A stretch of DNA of 24,233 nt, taken from positions 1-24,233 of the forward strand of contig JAPLLQ010000066.1 of NCBI GenBank assembly GCA_026387485.1, read 5' to 3'. The DNA is from Candidatus Omnitrophota bacterium. Lineage in GTDB: Bacteria; Omnitrophota; Gorgyraeia; Gygaellales; Profunditerraquicolaceae. Shown one piece after another: positions 6,828-14,610 of this stretch (its first letter is position 1; every line of letters begins with the position of its first letter). The position numbers and the translations under genes were made by a program. The notes beneath the pieces are model-generated. The model did not search any database and was not told the DNA's origin. It saw only the letters and a program-made list of their open reading frames with translations.

Positions 6828-7736
6828 ATGAAAAGATTACCTATTTTAATTTTAAATTTAGCTATTTTTTTGCTGGCGAACTCTGCTTTTAGTTTTGCGC
6901 AAGAAAGTAAGGATGTGGGGAAAGAATACAGGGTTTCCTCAACTGATATATTGGAAGGGAGTGAAAAATCCGCTTATAAGATTACGCCTAATGATTTATT
7001 AGAGATTAGTGTTTATGATGAGCCTGATTTAACAAAAACCGTAAGAGTTGGTGCTGATAGGATCATTATTTTCCCGTTGTTAGGGACTGTTTCTGTTAAA
7101 GGGTTAACCCCTAAAGAATTAGAAACCAAGCTTACCGATTTATTACAAGCAGATTATTTAATTACTCCCCAAGTTTCAGTTTTAGTTAAAGAACGCGCAA
7201 AAATTGCTATTCTTGGACAGGTAAGTAATCCTGGGCAAAAAGAATTAAGCGCAGGAATGACTCTGCTGGATGCGATTGTACAAGCTGGAGGTTTTACGGA
7301 TGTTGCCAACATCCTAGAGATTAAATTGATTCGTTCGGATGATAATGATAATAAAGGGACATTGACCTTTGATGCCAGCGAAATTTTTAAGGAAGGAGGA
7401 AATAAAACCCAGGGAATTTTTCTTCAACCAGGAGATTTGATTATTGTAGGGAAGTTAAGAAAAGATGAAGAATCGTTCATTGTTGTTTTTGGGGAAGTGG
7501 AAAAACCCGGGCGTTATGAATTAAATAAAGATATGACGGTGATTGAAGCTGTTGCTTTGGCTGGAGGACTTAAGTCAACCGCCGCAGGGGACGGAACAAA
7601 AATTATCCGTACTCAGAATGGCCAGAGGAAAACAATCAATGTTCGTTTGGCTTCCATTCTAAAAGGTTATAGTAAAGGGCAGGATATTTCTTTAGAGCCC
7701 GGAGACGTTATAATGGTTCCGGAGTCGTTTTTCTAA
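6828..7736 (+). CDS. Polysaccharide export protein, OPX/Wza-like
   Basis: This 302-residue periplasmic protein has a signal peptide (1-24, cleavage after FSFA), a polysaccharide export domain (about 49-122, KITPNDLLEISVYDEPDL) and two SLBB domains (about 125-207 and 216-300; GQVSNPGQ and GEVEKPGRYEL are their first strands). It differs from Wza in two ways: the cleavage region has no lipobox cysteine, and the protein ends directly after the second SLBB domain (GDVIMVPESFF), without the C-terminal helix that forms Wza's own outer-membrane pore. Such short members are thought to dock onto a separate barrel, and one is encoded immediately upstream with a single base between stop and start. No Shine-Dalgarno is visible, so translation is probably coupled to the barrel gene. 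Confidence 0.9.
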   Translation: MKRLPILILNLAIFLLANSAFSFAQESKDVGKEYRVSSTDILEGSEKSAYKITPNDLLEISVYDEPDLTKTVRVGADRIIIFPLLGTVSVKGLTPKELETKLTDLLQADYLITPQVSVLVKERAKIAILGQVSNPGQKELSAGMTLLDAIVQAGGFTDVANILEIKLIRSDDNDNKGTLTFDASEIFKEGGNKTQGIFLQPGDLIIVGKLRKDEESFIVVFGEVEKPGRYELNKDMTVIEAVALAGGLKSTAAGDGTKIIRTQNGQRKTINVRLASILKGYSKGQDISLEPGDVIMVPESFF

Positions 7737-7799
7737 ATATCTTTTGTTAAGTATTTAGGTTTAATCTTCATTTATAAAATATATGCGTGTGGATAAAAT

Positions 7800-9452
7800 A
7801 TGTTGCCTAACCCGGAAGTAAGAGAAATAAATTTACAGGATATAATCAAGATTGTTAAGAAAAGATGGGGTATTATTGCGTTTATAGCGGTGGCTATCCC
7901 CTGCTTTGTGACTATATCCGTATTCAAAGAAAAGCCAATGTATAAGGCAACGGCTAGCATTGTTATCAGTCCAAGCTCTATGGTTAAAGTAACCAAGATA
8001 GAAGAAGTATATAAGCCGGAGCTCGATCCGCAATATATCCAAACTCAGTTTAAGATATTGGGCTCTCGCGCTCTTTCAGAAAAAGTTCTTACAGATCTTA
8101 ACCTTACCAATGAAACATACTTTAAGAATCTTAAAGACCCAGCCGGTTTTTTAAACAGCCATACTATGATTGAAGGAGCAAGGAATAGTTCGGTTGTATA
8201 TGTCCGTTTTGACGATGAAGATCCGATTAGGGCCGCGCGTATAACCAATGCTTTAGTTAGGGCATATATAAACCAAAGCCTTGAGACGCGTAATTCCACT
8301 ACAAAAGAAGCGATAGGGTGGCTGGAAAAACAGCTAGTTGGTATAAGGGCTAATATAGAGTCTTCGGAAAAAGCGCTAAATGATTATATCCAAAAGAGTC
8401 GAATTATTTCAACTGCAGATGATGTAAATAAATCTCAAAGTGTACTGCAAAACCTTAAGATAGCTAGGTCAAGCCTAATCGTGGAGCTTAGTAAGGGTAA
8501 AAAGCGTTATAAATCCAAACATCCTAAAATGATCTCTTTGAATGCTCAGCTAGATGAATTAAATAAGACAATAGCAGAAGAGACAGCCAGAAATTTTCAA
8601 TTAAGCAATAAAATGGTTCAGTACAATATGTTGAAGCAGGATGTTGATAGCAACAAATCATTATATGCTTCGTTACTTGTCCGCGCCAAAGAAACGGATG
8701 TATCAGGAAAGTTAGAAACATCTAATATACAGCTACTTGATTCGGCTACTCCTCCCAGCAAGCCATATAAACCAAAAAGGGCTCAAGCTATTTTTTTATC
8801 AATCTTGCTTTCCATTTTTGGCGGAGCAGGTATTGCGTTCTTCTTGGAGTATCTTGATTCAAGCATTCGTACAGCAGAGGATGTAAGTAATTACATTAAT
8901 ATTCCTTTTCTGGGTTATATTCCTGCATGTTTTAAAGAAGTAAAATCTGATTTGGAGCGTAGTTTAATTTGTTATAAACAGCCTAGTTCGGTAGTTACTG
9001 AATCCTACCGGGCTCTGCGCACAGCCATCCTTTTTTCTTCCCCGGAAGACAAGCCTTTAAAGACTATTTTGGTTACCTCTAGCCTGCCTCAGGAAGGTAA
9101 AAGTTTTGTATCGGTTAATCTGTCTACAATATTCTCTCAAATAAACGAACGGGTTATTTTAGTAGATGTGGATATGCGTAGGCCAAAATTGCATAAATCA
9201 TTGAGTATCGGACAGAATCCGGGATTAAGCGCCTATTTAATTGGAAAAATTGATTTGGATTCAATTATTAAACCGTTGGCGATTCCTAATCTTCATATAA
9301 TAACCTCAGGCTCTATACCTCCGAATTCGACTGAGTTGCTTACCTCAGGCAAGCTTAATCTGCTTCTCGAAGAGCTGAAAAAGAAATTTGACCGTATCAT
9401 TTTGGATTCTCCTCCTGTTCAGCCAATAAAGTTGACGGGATTATTCTTGTAA
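7800..9452 (+). CDS. Wzc-like chain-length regulator and tyrosine kinase, C-terminus lost by frameshift
   Basis: The 550-residue frame has a Wzz domain with helices at about 24-41 and 329-349, a periplasmic coiled-coil region between them (about 170-300), the proline motif PPSKPYKPKR (318-327), and a cytoplasmic BY-kinase domain. Kinase motifs are Walker A SSLPQEGKS (427-435), Walker A' VILVDVDMRRP (452-462) and Walker B IILDSPP (533-539). Right after Walker B the frame runs into KLTGLFL and stops, while the expected continuation is found in another frame (9431-9640). About 8-9 residues normally present between PPV and the VDG strand are missing, so a deletion of about 25 bases is likely. The protein would normally bridge polymerase and OPX and cycle by phosphorylation. 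As written it may keep the Wzz scaffold but lack a complete kinase. GGA before ATG 7800 serves as a weak ribosome site. Confidence 0.85.
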   Translation: MLPNPEVREINLQDIIKIVKKRWGIIAFIAVAIPCFVTISVFKEKPMYKATASIVISPSSMVKVTKIEEVYKPELDPQYIQTQFKILGSRALSEKVLTDLNLTNETYFKNLKDPAGFLNSHTMIEGARNSSVVYVRFDDEDPIRAARITNALVRAYINQSLETRNSTTKEAIGWLEKQLVGIRANIESSEKALNDYIQKSRIISTADDVNKSQSVLQNLKIARSSLIVELSKGKKRYKSKHPKMISLNAQLDELNKTIAEETARNFQLSNKMVQYNMLKQDVDSNKSLYASLLVRAKETDVSGKLETSNIQLLDSATPPSKPYKPKRAQAIFLSILLSIFGGAGIAFFLEYLDSSIRTAEDVSNYINIPFLGYIPACFKEVKSDLERSLICYKQPSSVVTESYRALRTAILFSSPEDKPLKTILVTSSLPQEGKSFVSVNLSTIFSQINERVILVDVDMRRPKLHKSLSIGQNPGLSAYLIGKIDLDSIIKPLAIPNLHIITSGSIPPNSTELLTSGKLNLLLEELKKKFDRIILDSPPVQPIKLTGLFL

Positions 9453-9640
9453 TCAAGGGTGGTCATACTAGGCTTAACGAGGTTATATTGGTGAAGAAGA
9501 AGCTTATTGAATCTAAGGGTAAGATAATCGGTGCGGTAATAAATAACCTGGAGCCGGATAAGGAAGATAGATATTTTTATTACCACTATAACTATGGTAA
9601 AGACCATATACTGTCTCCTTCAAAAGAAATAGCGCCTTAA
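9431..9640 (+). pseudogene. Displaced C-terminus of the Wzc-like kinase with tyrosine cluster
   Basis: In the frame one base back from the kinase frame, 69 residues read VDGIILVIKGGHTRLNEV, then KIIGAVINNLEPD, the standard last strands and helix of BY-kinases, then the cluster YFYYHYNYG. Clusters of this kind are the autophosphorylation targets of Wzc and CpsD. There is no own start or ribosome site at the head, so it is the orphaned end of the preceding gene. Its stop (9638-9640) is three bases before the next ATG. The tail has no internal stop, so the break may be recent. Confidence 0.8.
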
Positions 9641-9643
9641 AAA

Positions 9644-11536
9644 ATGTCATTTGATTTTCTGCGTAAGTTTTCATTTCACTCATTAATAGAATCTCTCCTG
9701 TTAGTTTTTATTATTCTTTCCCCGCTACTTATGTCTTCGGTACAATTTCAGCTCCCTAATATTCATGGGGAAGTTTTACCATTTTCGCTTCTCGAAGCAA
9801 TAAGTTTCTTTATTCTTTTTATATTTCTTTTAGGACAGTTTTTAGAAAATAAACTTTCTTTTGTTTCTATTCCGGTAGTTACTTTATTTTTGTTCTTATT
9901 TCTTCTAATCTTGCAATTTTTTCCTCTTTCTCAAGGTATTCTCGGTTTATTTTCTCCGGCCACTTTATCAATTTATAAAGGTTTTAGCTTAGGTTCCGGT
10001 AATCCTCTTACTTTAAGTATTTATCCGGAAGCAAGTGTTACATGGCTACTGCCATTCTTAAGCTATTTAGCTATTTTTTTCGTTGTTTTAAATTATTTAG
10101 ATTCCAAAAGTAGATGTAAACGTTTGATTTGGATAATTATTATTACCGCGTTTGTGTATTCTTTCTACGGGATTTCTTACAAGTTACTGCAGATTGCTAC
10201 TGGAACTAATATCAATGTGGCAAGTAAAGGATTTTCTACGTTTACTTATCGTAATAATTTTGCAGCCTACCTTGAGATGGTTATCCCCTTAGTTATAAGC
10301 TATTCTTTTATCACTTTTTCTTTTAATAAGAAATTAGTGCTCATGTTCATGGGAACGATTATGATAGCGGCTTTATTTTTTACATCTTCAAGAGGAGGCA
10401 GGATTTCTTTTGGAATAAGTTTTTTGGTATTTTTTGTTATTTTATTTTTGAGAATGAAAAACTTGCGTAAGAAAATAGCGACATATTTGTCGATATTCTC
10501 GATATTTCTAGTTATTTTAGTTTTGCTTATAGGCTTAAGCAATCTTCTATTCAGGATGGGTGGGTTTTTTGTGGATAAAGTAGATTACTCTAGAAATCAT
10601 ATGAATACGGAAAGTATCCAGATTGTCAAAGATTTTCCTTTTTTTGGCACGGGGTTGGGAACTTACTGGGAAATAGCGAATAAATATAAAACAGCTGATT
10701 GGAATGGGCAGCATCCTTTTGCTCACAATGAACCCTTACAGTTATTAGTTGAGACTGGATTTGTAGGATTTTTACTGTTTACTTTATTTTTATTCTTTTA
10801 TTTTCGCAAAGTATATGATAAATGGTCAGGGAGGAATGATCCTTATGTTGTTGTTATGACATTAGGTTGTGCTACCGGAATACTTTCTATACTAATTCAT
10901 AGTTTTTCCGACTGGGTTTTTCATCTACCGGCTAACTCCTTTATCTTTTTTATACTTATGGCGTTAGTTTATAGGATTGTTTATTTGAAAGAGGATCCTG
11001 GTCTATCAGATATCCCTAAGCGCGGGGTTTTCTTAACAAAGAATACTAGTCTTGTTTTGATCTGTATATTATTTATTTCCCTTATTTCTATTGAAATTTT
11101 GATATTCAGGCGTTATCGGGCCCAAGAAGTTTTTGAGAAAGTGGTGGATTACAGAAATAATCATGGAATCCACGTTTCATCTTTGGTGGATAAAGTATTT
11201 GTCGAGGAAATTGATTTAGCAATACGACTTAATTCTTCGAATTCTCTTTATTGGAATACGAAGGCAGAATTATTAACGCAGCTGGCTTTAATGCAGGGCT
11301 CGGTTAATGATTTGAATGGCTCCATAGAAAAAGAGACTCTGCTTTTGACTGCCAAAAGTTGTTATAAAAAAGCGATTAATCTTAACCCCACTAAAGCGGT
11401 ATTTCATTGTAACTTGGGAAAGCTATTTGGGCTATGCAGAGAAAATGAACTGTTGTTTCAAGAGTTTAAGAAAGCCAGTTTGCTTGAACCTAGGAATAAG
11501 GATATAATAAATTTAATAAAAAATTTTACCTTTTAG
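9644..11536 (+). CDS. O-antigen ligase/Wzy-like membrane protein with TPR-like tail
   Basis: This 630-residue protein has about a dozen membrane helices up to residue 490 and a soluble C-terminus. Hallmarks of the O-antigen ligase/polymerase (PF04932-type) family are YRNNFAAYLEMVIPL (202-216), TSSRGGR (247-253) and the large periplasmic loop with HPFAHNEPLQLLVETGFVG (357-375), where His and Glu are thought to matter. Residues 515-625 look helical, with a TPR-like repeat (AKSCYKKAINLNPTKAVFHCNLGKLF). Such TPR-tailed members are frequent in EPS loci and act as polymerase or ligase on undecaprenyl-linked sugars at the periplasmic side. It follows the kinase remnant by three bases, so it belongs to the export unit. 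Polymerase and ligase cannot be told apart by eye. The second polymerase candidate is at 16709. Confidence 0.82.
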   Translation: MSFDFLRKFSFHSLIESLLLVFIILSPLLMSSVQFQLPNIHGEVLPFSLLEAISFFILFIFLLGQFLENKLSFVSIPVVTLFLFLFLLILQFFPLSQGILGLFSPATLSIYKGFSLGSGNPLTLSIYPEASVTWLLPFLSYLAIFFVVLNYLDSKSRCKRLIWIIIITAFVYSFYGISYKLLQIATGTNINVASKGFSTFTYRNNFAAYLEMVIPLVISYSFITFSFNKKLVLMFMGTIMIAALFFTSSRGGRISFGISFLVFFVILFLRMKNLRKKIATYLSIFSIFLVILVLLIGLSNLLFRMGGFFVDKVDYSRNHMNTESIQIVKDFPFFGTGLGTYWEIANKYKTADWNGQHPFAHNEPLQLLVETGFVGFLLFTLFLFFYFRKVYDKWSGRNDPYVVVMTLGCATGILSILIHSFSDWVFHLPANSFIFFILMALVYRIVYLKEDPGLSDIPKRGVFLTKNTSLVLICILFISLISIEILIFRRYRAQEVFEKVVDYRNNHGIHVSSLVDKVFVEEIDLAIRLNSSNSLYWNTKAELLTQLALMQGSVNDLNGSIEKETLLLTAKSCYKKAINLNPTKAVFHCNLGKLFGLCRENELLFQEFKKASLLEPRNKDIINLIKNFTF

Positions 11537-11540
11537 TGAT

Positions 11541-11692
11541 ATAAAGCTTTTTGATGGGTTAAAAACATTTATTGGAAATAAAGGAATAAAGCTGTCCGGA
11601 AGAAAGAAGTAAAGAGTTCCTATGCCAGGGCGCTGCTCAAAAACGCCGAGATATTGGTTTTAGATGAAACAACCACCAGCGTAAGTCTCTGA
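11541..11692 (+). pseudogene. Remnant of an ABC transporter ATPase domain
   Basis: Just behind the O-antigen ligase-like gene, 150 bases still spell the core of an exporter ATPase: LFDGLKTFIGNKGIKLSG (signature region), then an in-frame TAA (11607-11609), then after loss of one base YARALLKNAEILVLDETTTS, which covers the signature helix and Walker B, ending at TGA 11690-11692. It aligns with residues 490-532 of the intact exporter at 1877 (GLDTRIGDRGIKLSGGEK; ARALLKKCEVLILDEATSS), but differs at many bases, so it is not a recent copy. The G-E-K-Q of the signature has become R-K-K-stop. The rest of the gene is gone. Confidence 0.75.
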
Positions 11693-11733
11693 ATTGCAAT
11701 AACGTGTCGTTATTTCGATGTTAATAAGTCCTT

Positions 11734-12684
11734 ATGCATGCACCATTTGATATAACCACAAATGTAGGGTGCTCGGTTGCCTGTGTTTACTGTTCACAGC
11801 AAAGATTTATTCAAGCATATACTAAAAAAAGTAGTACACTGCAACTGGATTTTGATATATTTTGTTCCTGTTTAGGCAAAATACCCGCTGATGTTTTAAT
11901 ATGTTTTGCAGGTATGAGCGAGCCTTGGTTAAATCCTGAATGCACCAATATGGTCATCCATGCGCACAGAAAAGGCTATAAGGTAGCGGTGTTTACCACA
12001 TTGGTGGGTATGACAGCGGTAGATATTGAACAATTAGAGGGAATTCCTTTTGAATGGTTTTGTGTGCATTTACCAAATGCAAGAGGCTCTGAAAATATTA
12101 AGGTTAATGATGATTATATCGATTTAGTTGCGAAAATATCCGGAAGCAGAATTAAGGGGATAGAATATCAGTCGGTTTTAGCAGAAGCGCATCCTAAGCT
12201 TAAAGCCTTATTAAGAAATAAATCAGTATCTTTGATCTGGCCGCATAGCAAGGCGGGAAACGTGTCTAGGGATATAATTAATTTGCCAAAGAGGAAAAAA
12301 GGCAAGATCCGTTGTGTAAGAAACTTGGACTGGTGGGAACTGTTGCCTAACGGCGATGTTTTGGTGTGTTGCCTTGATTTTGGGATAAAACATGTCATTG
12401 GTAATTTAATAACCTCGGATTATCAATCCTTATTTAGCAGCCGCGAGCGGTTAAAAATCAAGCAGGGGCTCTTAGATCCATCTCAGGATATTCTCTGCAG
12501 GTATTGTGATGCTTTTGCGGATAATGCCGATTTTTTTACACGCCTGCAAAATACTCTATTACCTAAATTATTTAATAGCGCAAAAAATTGTCATTCTTGG
12601 TCTGGAATATTTCAGCTTATTAGTAAAATCAATAAAAAATTGTTTCATAAAATAATTAAGCTATTAAATAACAAATATGAATAA
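11734..12684 (+). CDS. Radical SAM/SPASM-type protein
   Basis: The 316-residue protein carries the radical SAM cluster motif C13-x3-C17-x2-C20 (CSVACVYC) right at the N-terminus, an FAGMSEP segment (58-64, the GGE-like SAM-binding position), and a C-terminal SPASM-like set of cysteines: C194 (IRCVRNLDWWELLPNGD), C212/C213 (VLVCCLDFG), C255 and C258 (CRYC). These would hold extra iron-sulfur clusters. Related proteins occur often among glycosyltransferases in surface-polysaccharide loci, where their reaction is unknown; a sugar modification by radical chemistry is inference. The SAM domain starts at the very beginning, so the ATG at 11734 is the only sensible start although no Shine-Dalgarno is seen. 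The last 8 bases overlap the next gene, implying coupled translation with the exostosin-like enzyme. Confidence 0.85.
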   Translation: MHAPFDITTNVGCSVACVYCSQQRFIQAYTKKSSTLQLDFDIFCSCLGKIPADVLICFAGMSEPWLNPECTNMVIHAHRKGYKVAVFTTLVGMTAVDIEQLEGIPFEWFCVHLPNARGSENIKVNDDYIDLVAKISGSRIKGIEYQSVLAEAHPKLKALLRNKSVSLIWPHSKAGNVSRDIINLPKRKKGKIRCVRNLDWWELLPNGDVLVCCLDFGIKHVIGNLITSDYQSLFSSRERLKIKQGLLDPSQDILCRYCDAFADNADFFTRLQNTLLPKLFNSAKNCHSWSGIFQLISKINKKLFHKIIKLLNNKYE

Positions 12685-13771
12685 AGATTCGGCACCTGGG
12701 AAGATCGGAATCTATGCTCACAGTGTATGTCAGGGTTTAGCTATGATTATAAATTCTTTGCCGAGTGAAGATGATATTGTACTTTTTACGCGCAAGGATC
12801 TAGAAAGGGATTTAACTGATCACGAGACAGCTTTTCCATTTTTAGAAAGTTACAGTGAGCTCAAAATCTCGGATTATGATTATAATCTAGAAATGAAATT
12901 TGATACTTTATATATTACCTGGACGCATTGGATCAGATTTTCAAAAGAGCAGATTAAATTCTTGAAATTGCGACTTAAGAAAGCCAAAAGAATAGTTTTG
13001 CTTTATGATGCCCAATTTGGAACATTTTGGCAGCGTTTCCGTCAGCAGATTCGCGATATTATAAATAATTTTCAGTTAGTATCTTCTTTAGATGAAATTT
13101 GCTATATGACCGTTTATCCAGTTTTTGATTTATTTGCGTTATTCAGGCGCAGGTATTGTTTAAGCGTCGGTCCAAAACTTGAGTATTTATTTATAAGAGA
13201 AAACATGGATTATCTCTGTAGGGATTATGAGATTAAGAATAAACGGGGTGTTTTCCTTTTTGTTTCGGGAGAAAAGGCAAGTTCTTCGTATCGCCAGGAG
13301 TTGGTCGATTATTTAGTTTCAGCTCTGAATTCTAACGGTAATTATAATTTAACTGGGCAAACCCGTGGGGCTCCTGATAACAAAAGAAATGTGCTCTGGT
13401 TGGCCGGCAAGAAAAGAATTATTTCAGATAAGGAGTATATAGAGGCTTTAGGCAACGCAGATTTTACGCTTTGTTTTAACGGGACATCCTGGACAACCCG
13501 TCCCTTTGAAGCATTACTCCGGGGTTCTATCCCGATTCTGGGAGATGATGTTTTACCGTTTTATGACCTTAAATGGGAGAATGGTAAGAATTGCATGGTT
13601 GTTAAAACCCCACAGAGAAAAGATTGCTGGTTTTGTGCTATTAATAAAGCCGCGAGATTTTCTCAGGAAGAGATTAAAGAATTAAGGAAAAATGTTTACC
13701 ACTTACGTAGGGAATATTTATTGCCAGATGTATTTAGGAAGCGGTTGTCTCTAAAGCTAGGGTATCATTAG
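12677..13771 (+). CDS. Exostosin-like glycosyltransferase (GT47-type fold)
   Basis: The 364-residue protein is unremarkable in its first half, but residues 255-300 match the exostosin signature: ADFTLCFNGTSWTTRPFEAL, then GSIPILGDDVLPFYDLKW. In GT47 enzymes this is the nucleotide-sugar binding domain, with E278 (in RPFEAL) at the conserved acidic position. There is no signal peptide or membrane helix, so it acts in the cytoplasm, unlike its Golgi relatives. Bacterial members take part in capsule and O-antigen synthesis; donor and acceptor are not predictable. It overlaps the radical SAM gene by 8 bases and ends 3 bases before the next ATG. Family membership is good; activity is inferred. Confidence 0.7.
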   Translation: MNKDSAPGKIGIYAHSVCQGLAMIINSLPSEDDIVLFTRKDLERDLTDHETAFPFLESYSELKISDYDYNLEMKFDTLYITWTHWIRFSKEQIKFLKLRLKKAKRIVLLYDAQFGTFWQRFRQQIRDIINNFQLVSSLDEICYMTVYPVFDLFALFRRRYCLSVGPKLEYLFIRENMDYLCRDYEIKNKRGVFLFVSGEKASSSYRQELVDYLVSALNSNGNYNLTGQTRGAPDNKRNVLWLAGKKRIISDKEYIEALGNADFTLCFNGTSWTTRPFEALLRGSIPILGDDVLPFYDLKWENGKNCMVVKTPQRKDCWFCAINKAARFSQEEIKELRKNVYHLRREYLLPDVFRKRLSLKLGYH

Positions 13772-13774
13772 ATT

Positions 13775-14596
13775 ATGGGCTATAAAGTAAGCGCATACAT
13801 ACCTTGTTATAATAATGGCGTAACCGTATTAGAGACAATACGATCATTACGAGCGCAAACTTATCCTGTGGATGAGATTTTTTTGGTTGATGATGGTTCT
13901 AAGGACGATTCTTTGGATAAGGTAAAGTCTACAGGGGTACGTTTGGTTTGTCATTCGGTAAATCTTGGCAGAGGAGTAGTGCGCTCGGAGGCCATGAAAC
14001 AGGCAAAAAATGAATTAGTATTATCCTGTGATGCCAATAAGTTTTTAAGGAACTATTTTGTTGAAAAGGCGTTACTCTGGTTTAAAGATGAGAAAGTAGC
14101 CGCTGTATTCGGAAGCTTTGTGCCATCGCCGTCAAGTGAGGTTATCAGGCGCTGGTTTTTTAGGCATTTATCCCAGAAAACCGGTATACAAGTGCAAAAA
14201 CATAAAGCCTTGCTTGTTACAGGAGGAGCCATTGTTCGCAAGACAGCGGTAATTAATTCGGGTAATTATGATCCATCTTTACATTATAGCGAAGACGCGG
14301 ATTTGGGCAAAAGGCTTCTTGAGTGCGGCTATAATGTTATTTTTGACCCGTGTTTAGAGAATATTGCTTCTAGAAAAGATGGTTTATCTCAGGTTTTAAT
14401 GCGGCATCTGCGCTGGTGCGGCGAGAAAAACAGGGAAGTTAACTTTAGATGGTATGTTAGGCAAATTTACCATTCATTTAAGGTGATGGCTGTTAGAGAT
14501 ATTAAGGCAGGTGATTTTATGTGTATGTTAATCAGCTTGCTCTCACCTCATTATCAGTTTTGGTTTTCCTGGCGCAAGAAACATATTTATATCTAA
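13775..14596 (+). CDS. Glycosyltransferase family 2, with altered DXD motif
   Basis: The 273-residue protein has the GT-A fold of GT2: VSAYIPCYNN (5-14), LVDDGSKDD (37-45) with the DDGS motif, NLGRGVVRSEAMKQA (63-77), and SEDADLGKRL (172-181), where ED marks the catalytic base. At the place of the metal-binding DXD it reads CDANKF, that is D86-A-N88 rather than D-x-D. GT2 enzymes with DXN are known to be rare, so metal binding may be changed. No membrane helix is obvious, but the basic-aromatic C-terminus (FWFSWRKKHIYI) could attach to the membrane surface. It is spaced 3 bases behind the exostosin-like gene. Confidence 0.85.
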   Translation: MGYKVSAYIPCYNNGVTVLETIRSLRAQTYPVDEIFLVDDGSKDDSLDKVKSTGVRLVCHSVNLGRGVVRSEAMKQAKNELVLSCDANKFLRNYFVEKALLWFKDEKVAAVFGSFVPSPSSEVIRRWFFRHLSQKTGIQVQKHKALLVTGGAIVRKTAVINSGNYDPSLHYSEDADLGKRLLECGYNVIFDPCLENIASRKDGLSQVLMRHLRWCGEKNREVNFRWYVRQIYHSFKVMAVRDIKAGDFMCMLISLLSPHYQFWFSWRKKHIYI

Positions 14597-14610
14597 ATTT
14601 ATAAAAGATT

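Noticed and set aside
9420..9440. Programmed -1 ribosomal frameshift joining the kinase to its tail.
   Set aside because: No X XXY YYZ slippery heptamer or obvious downstream hairpin is visible, and joining would still lack 8-9 conserved residues; a deletion explains the data better.
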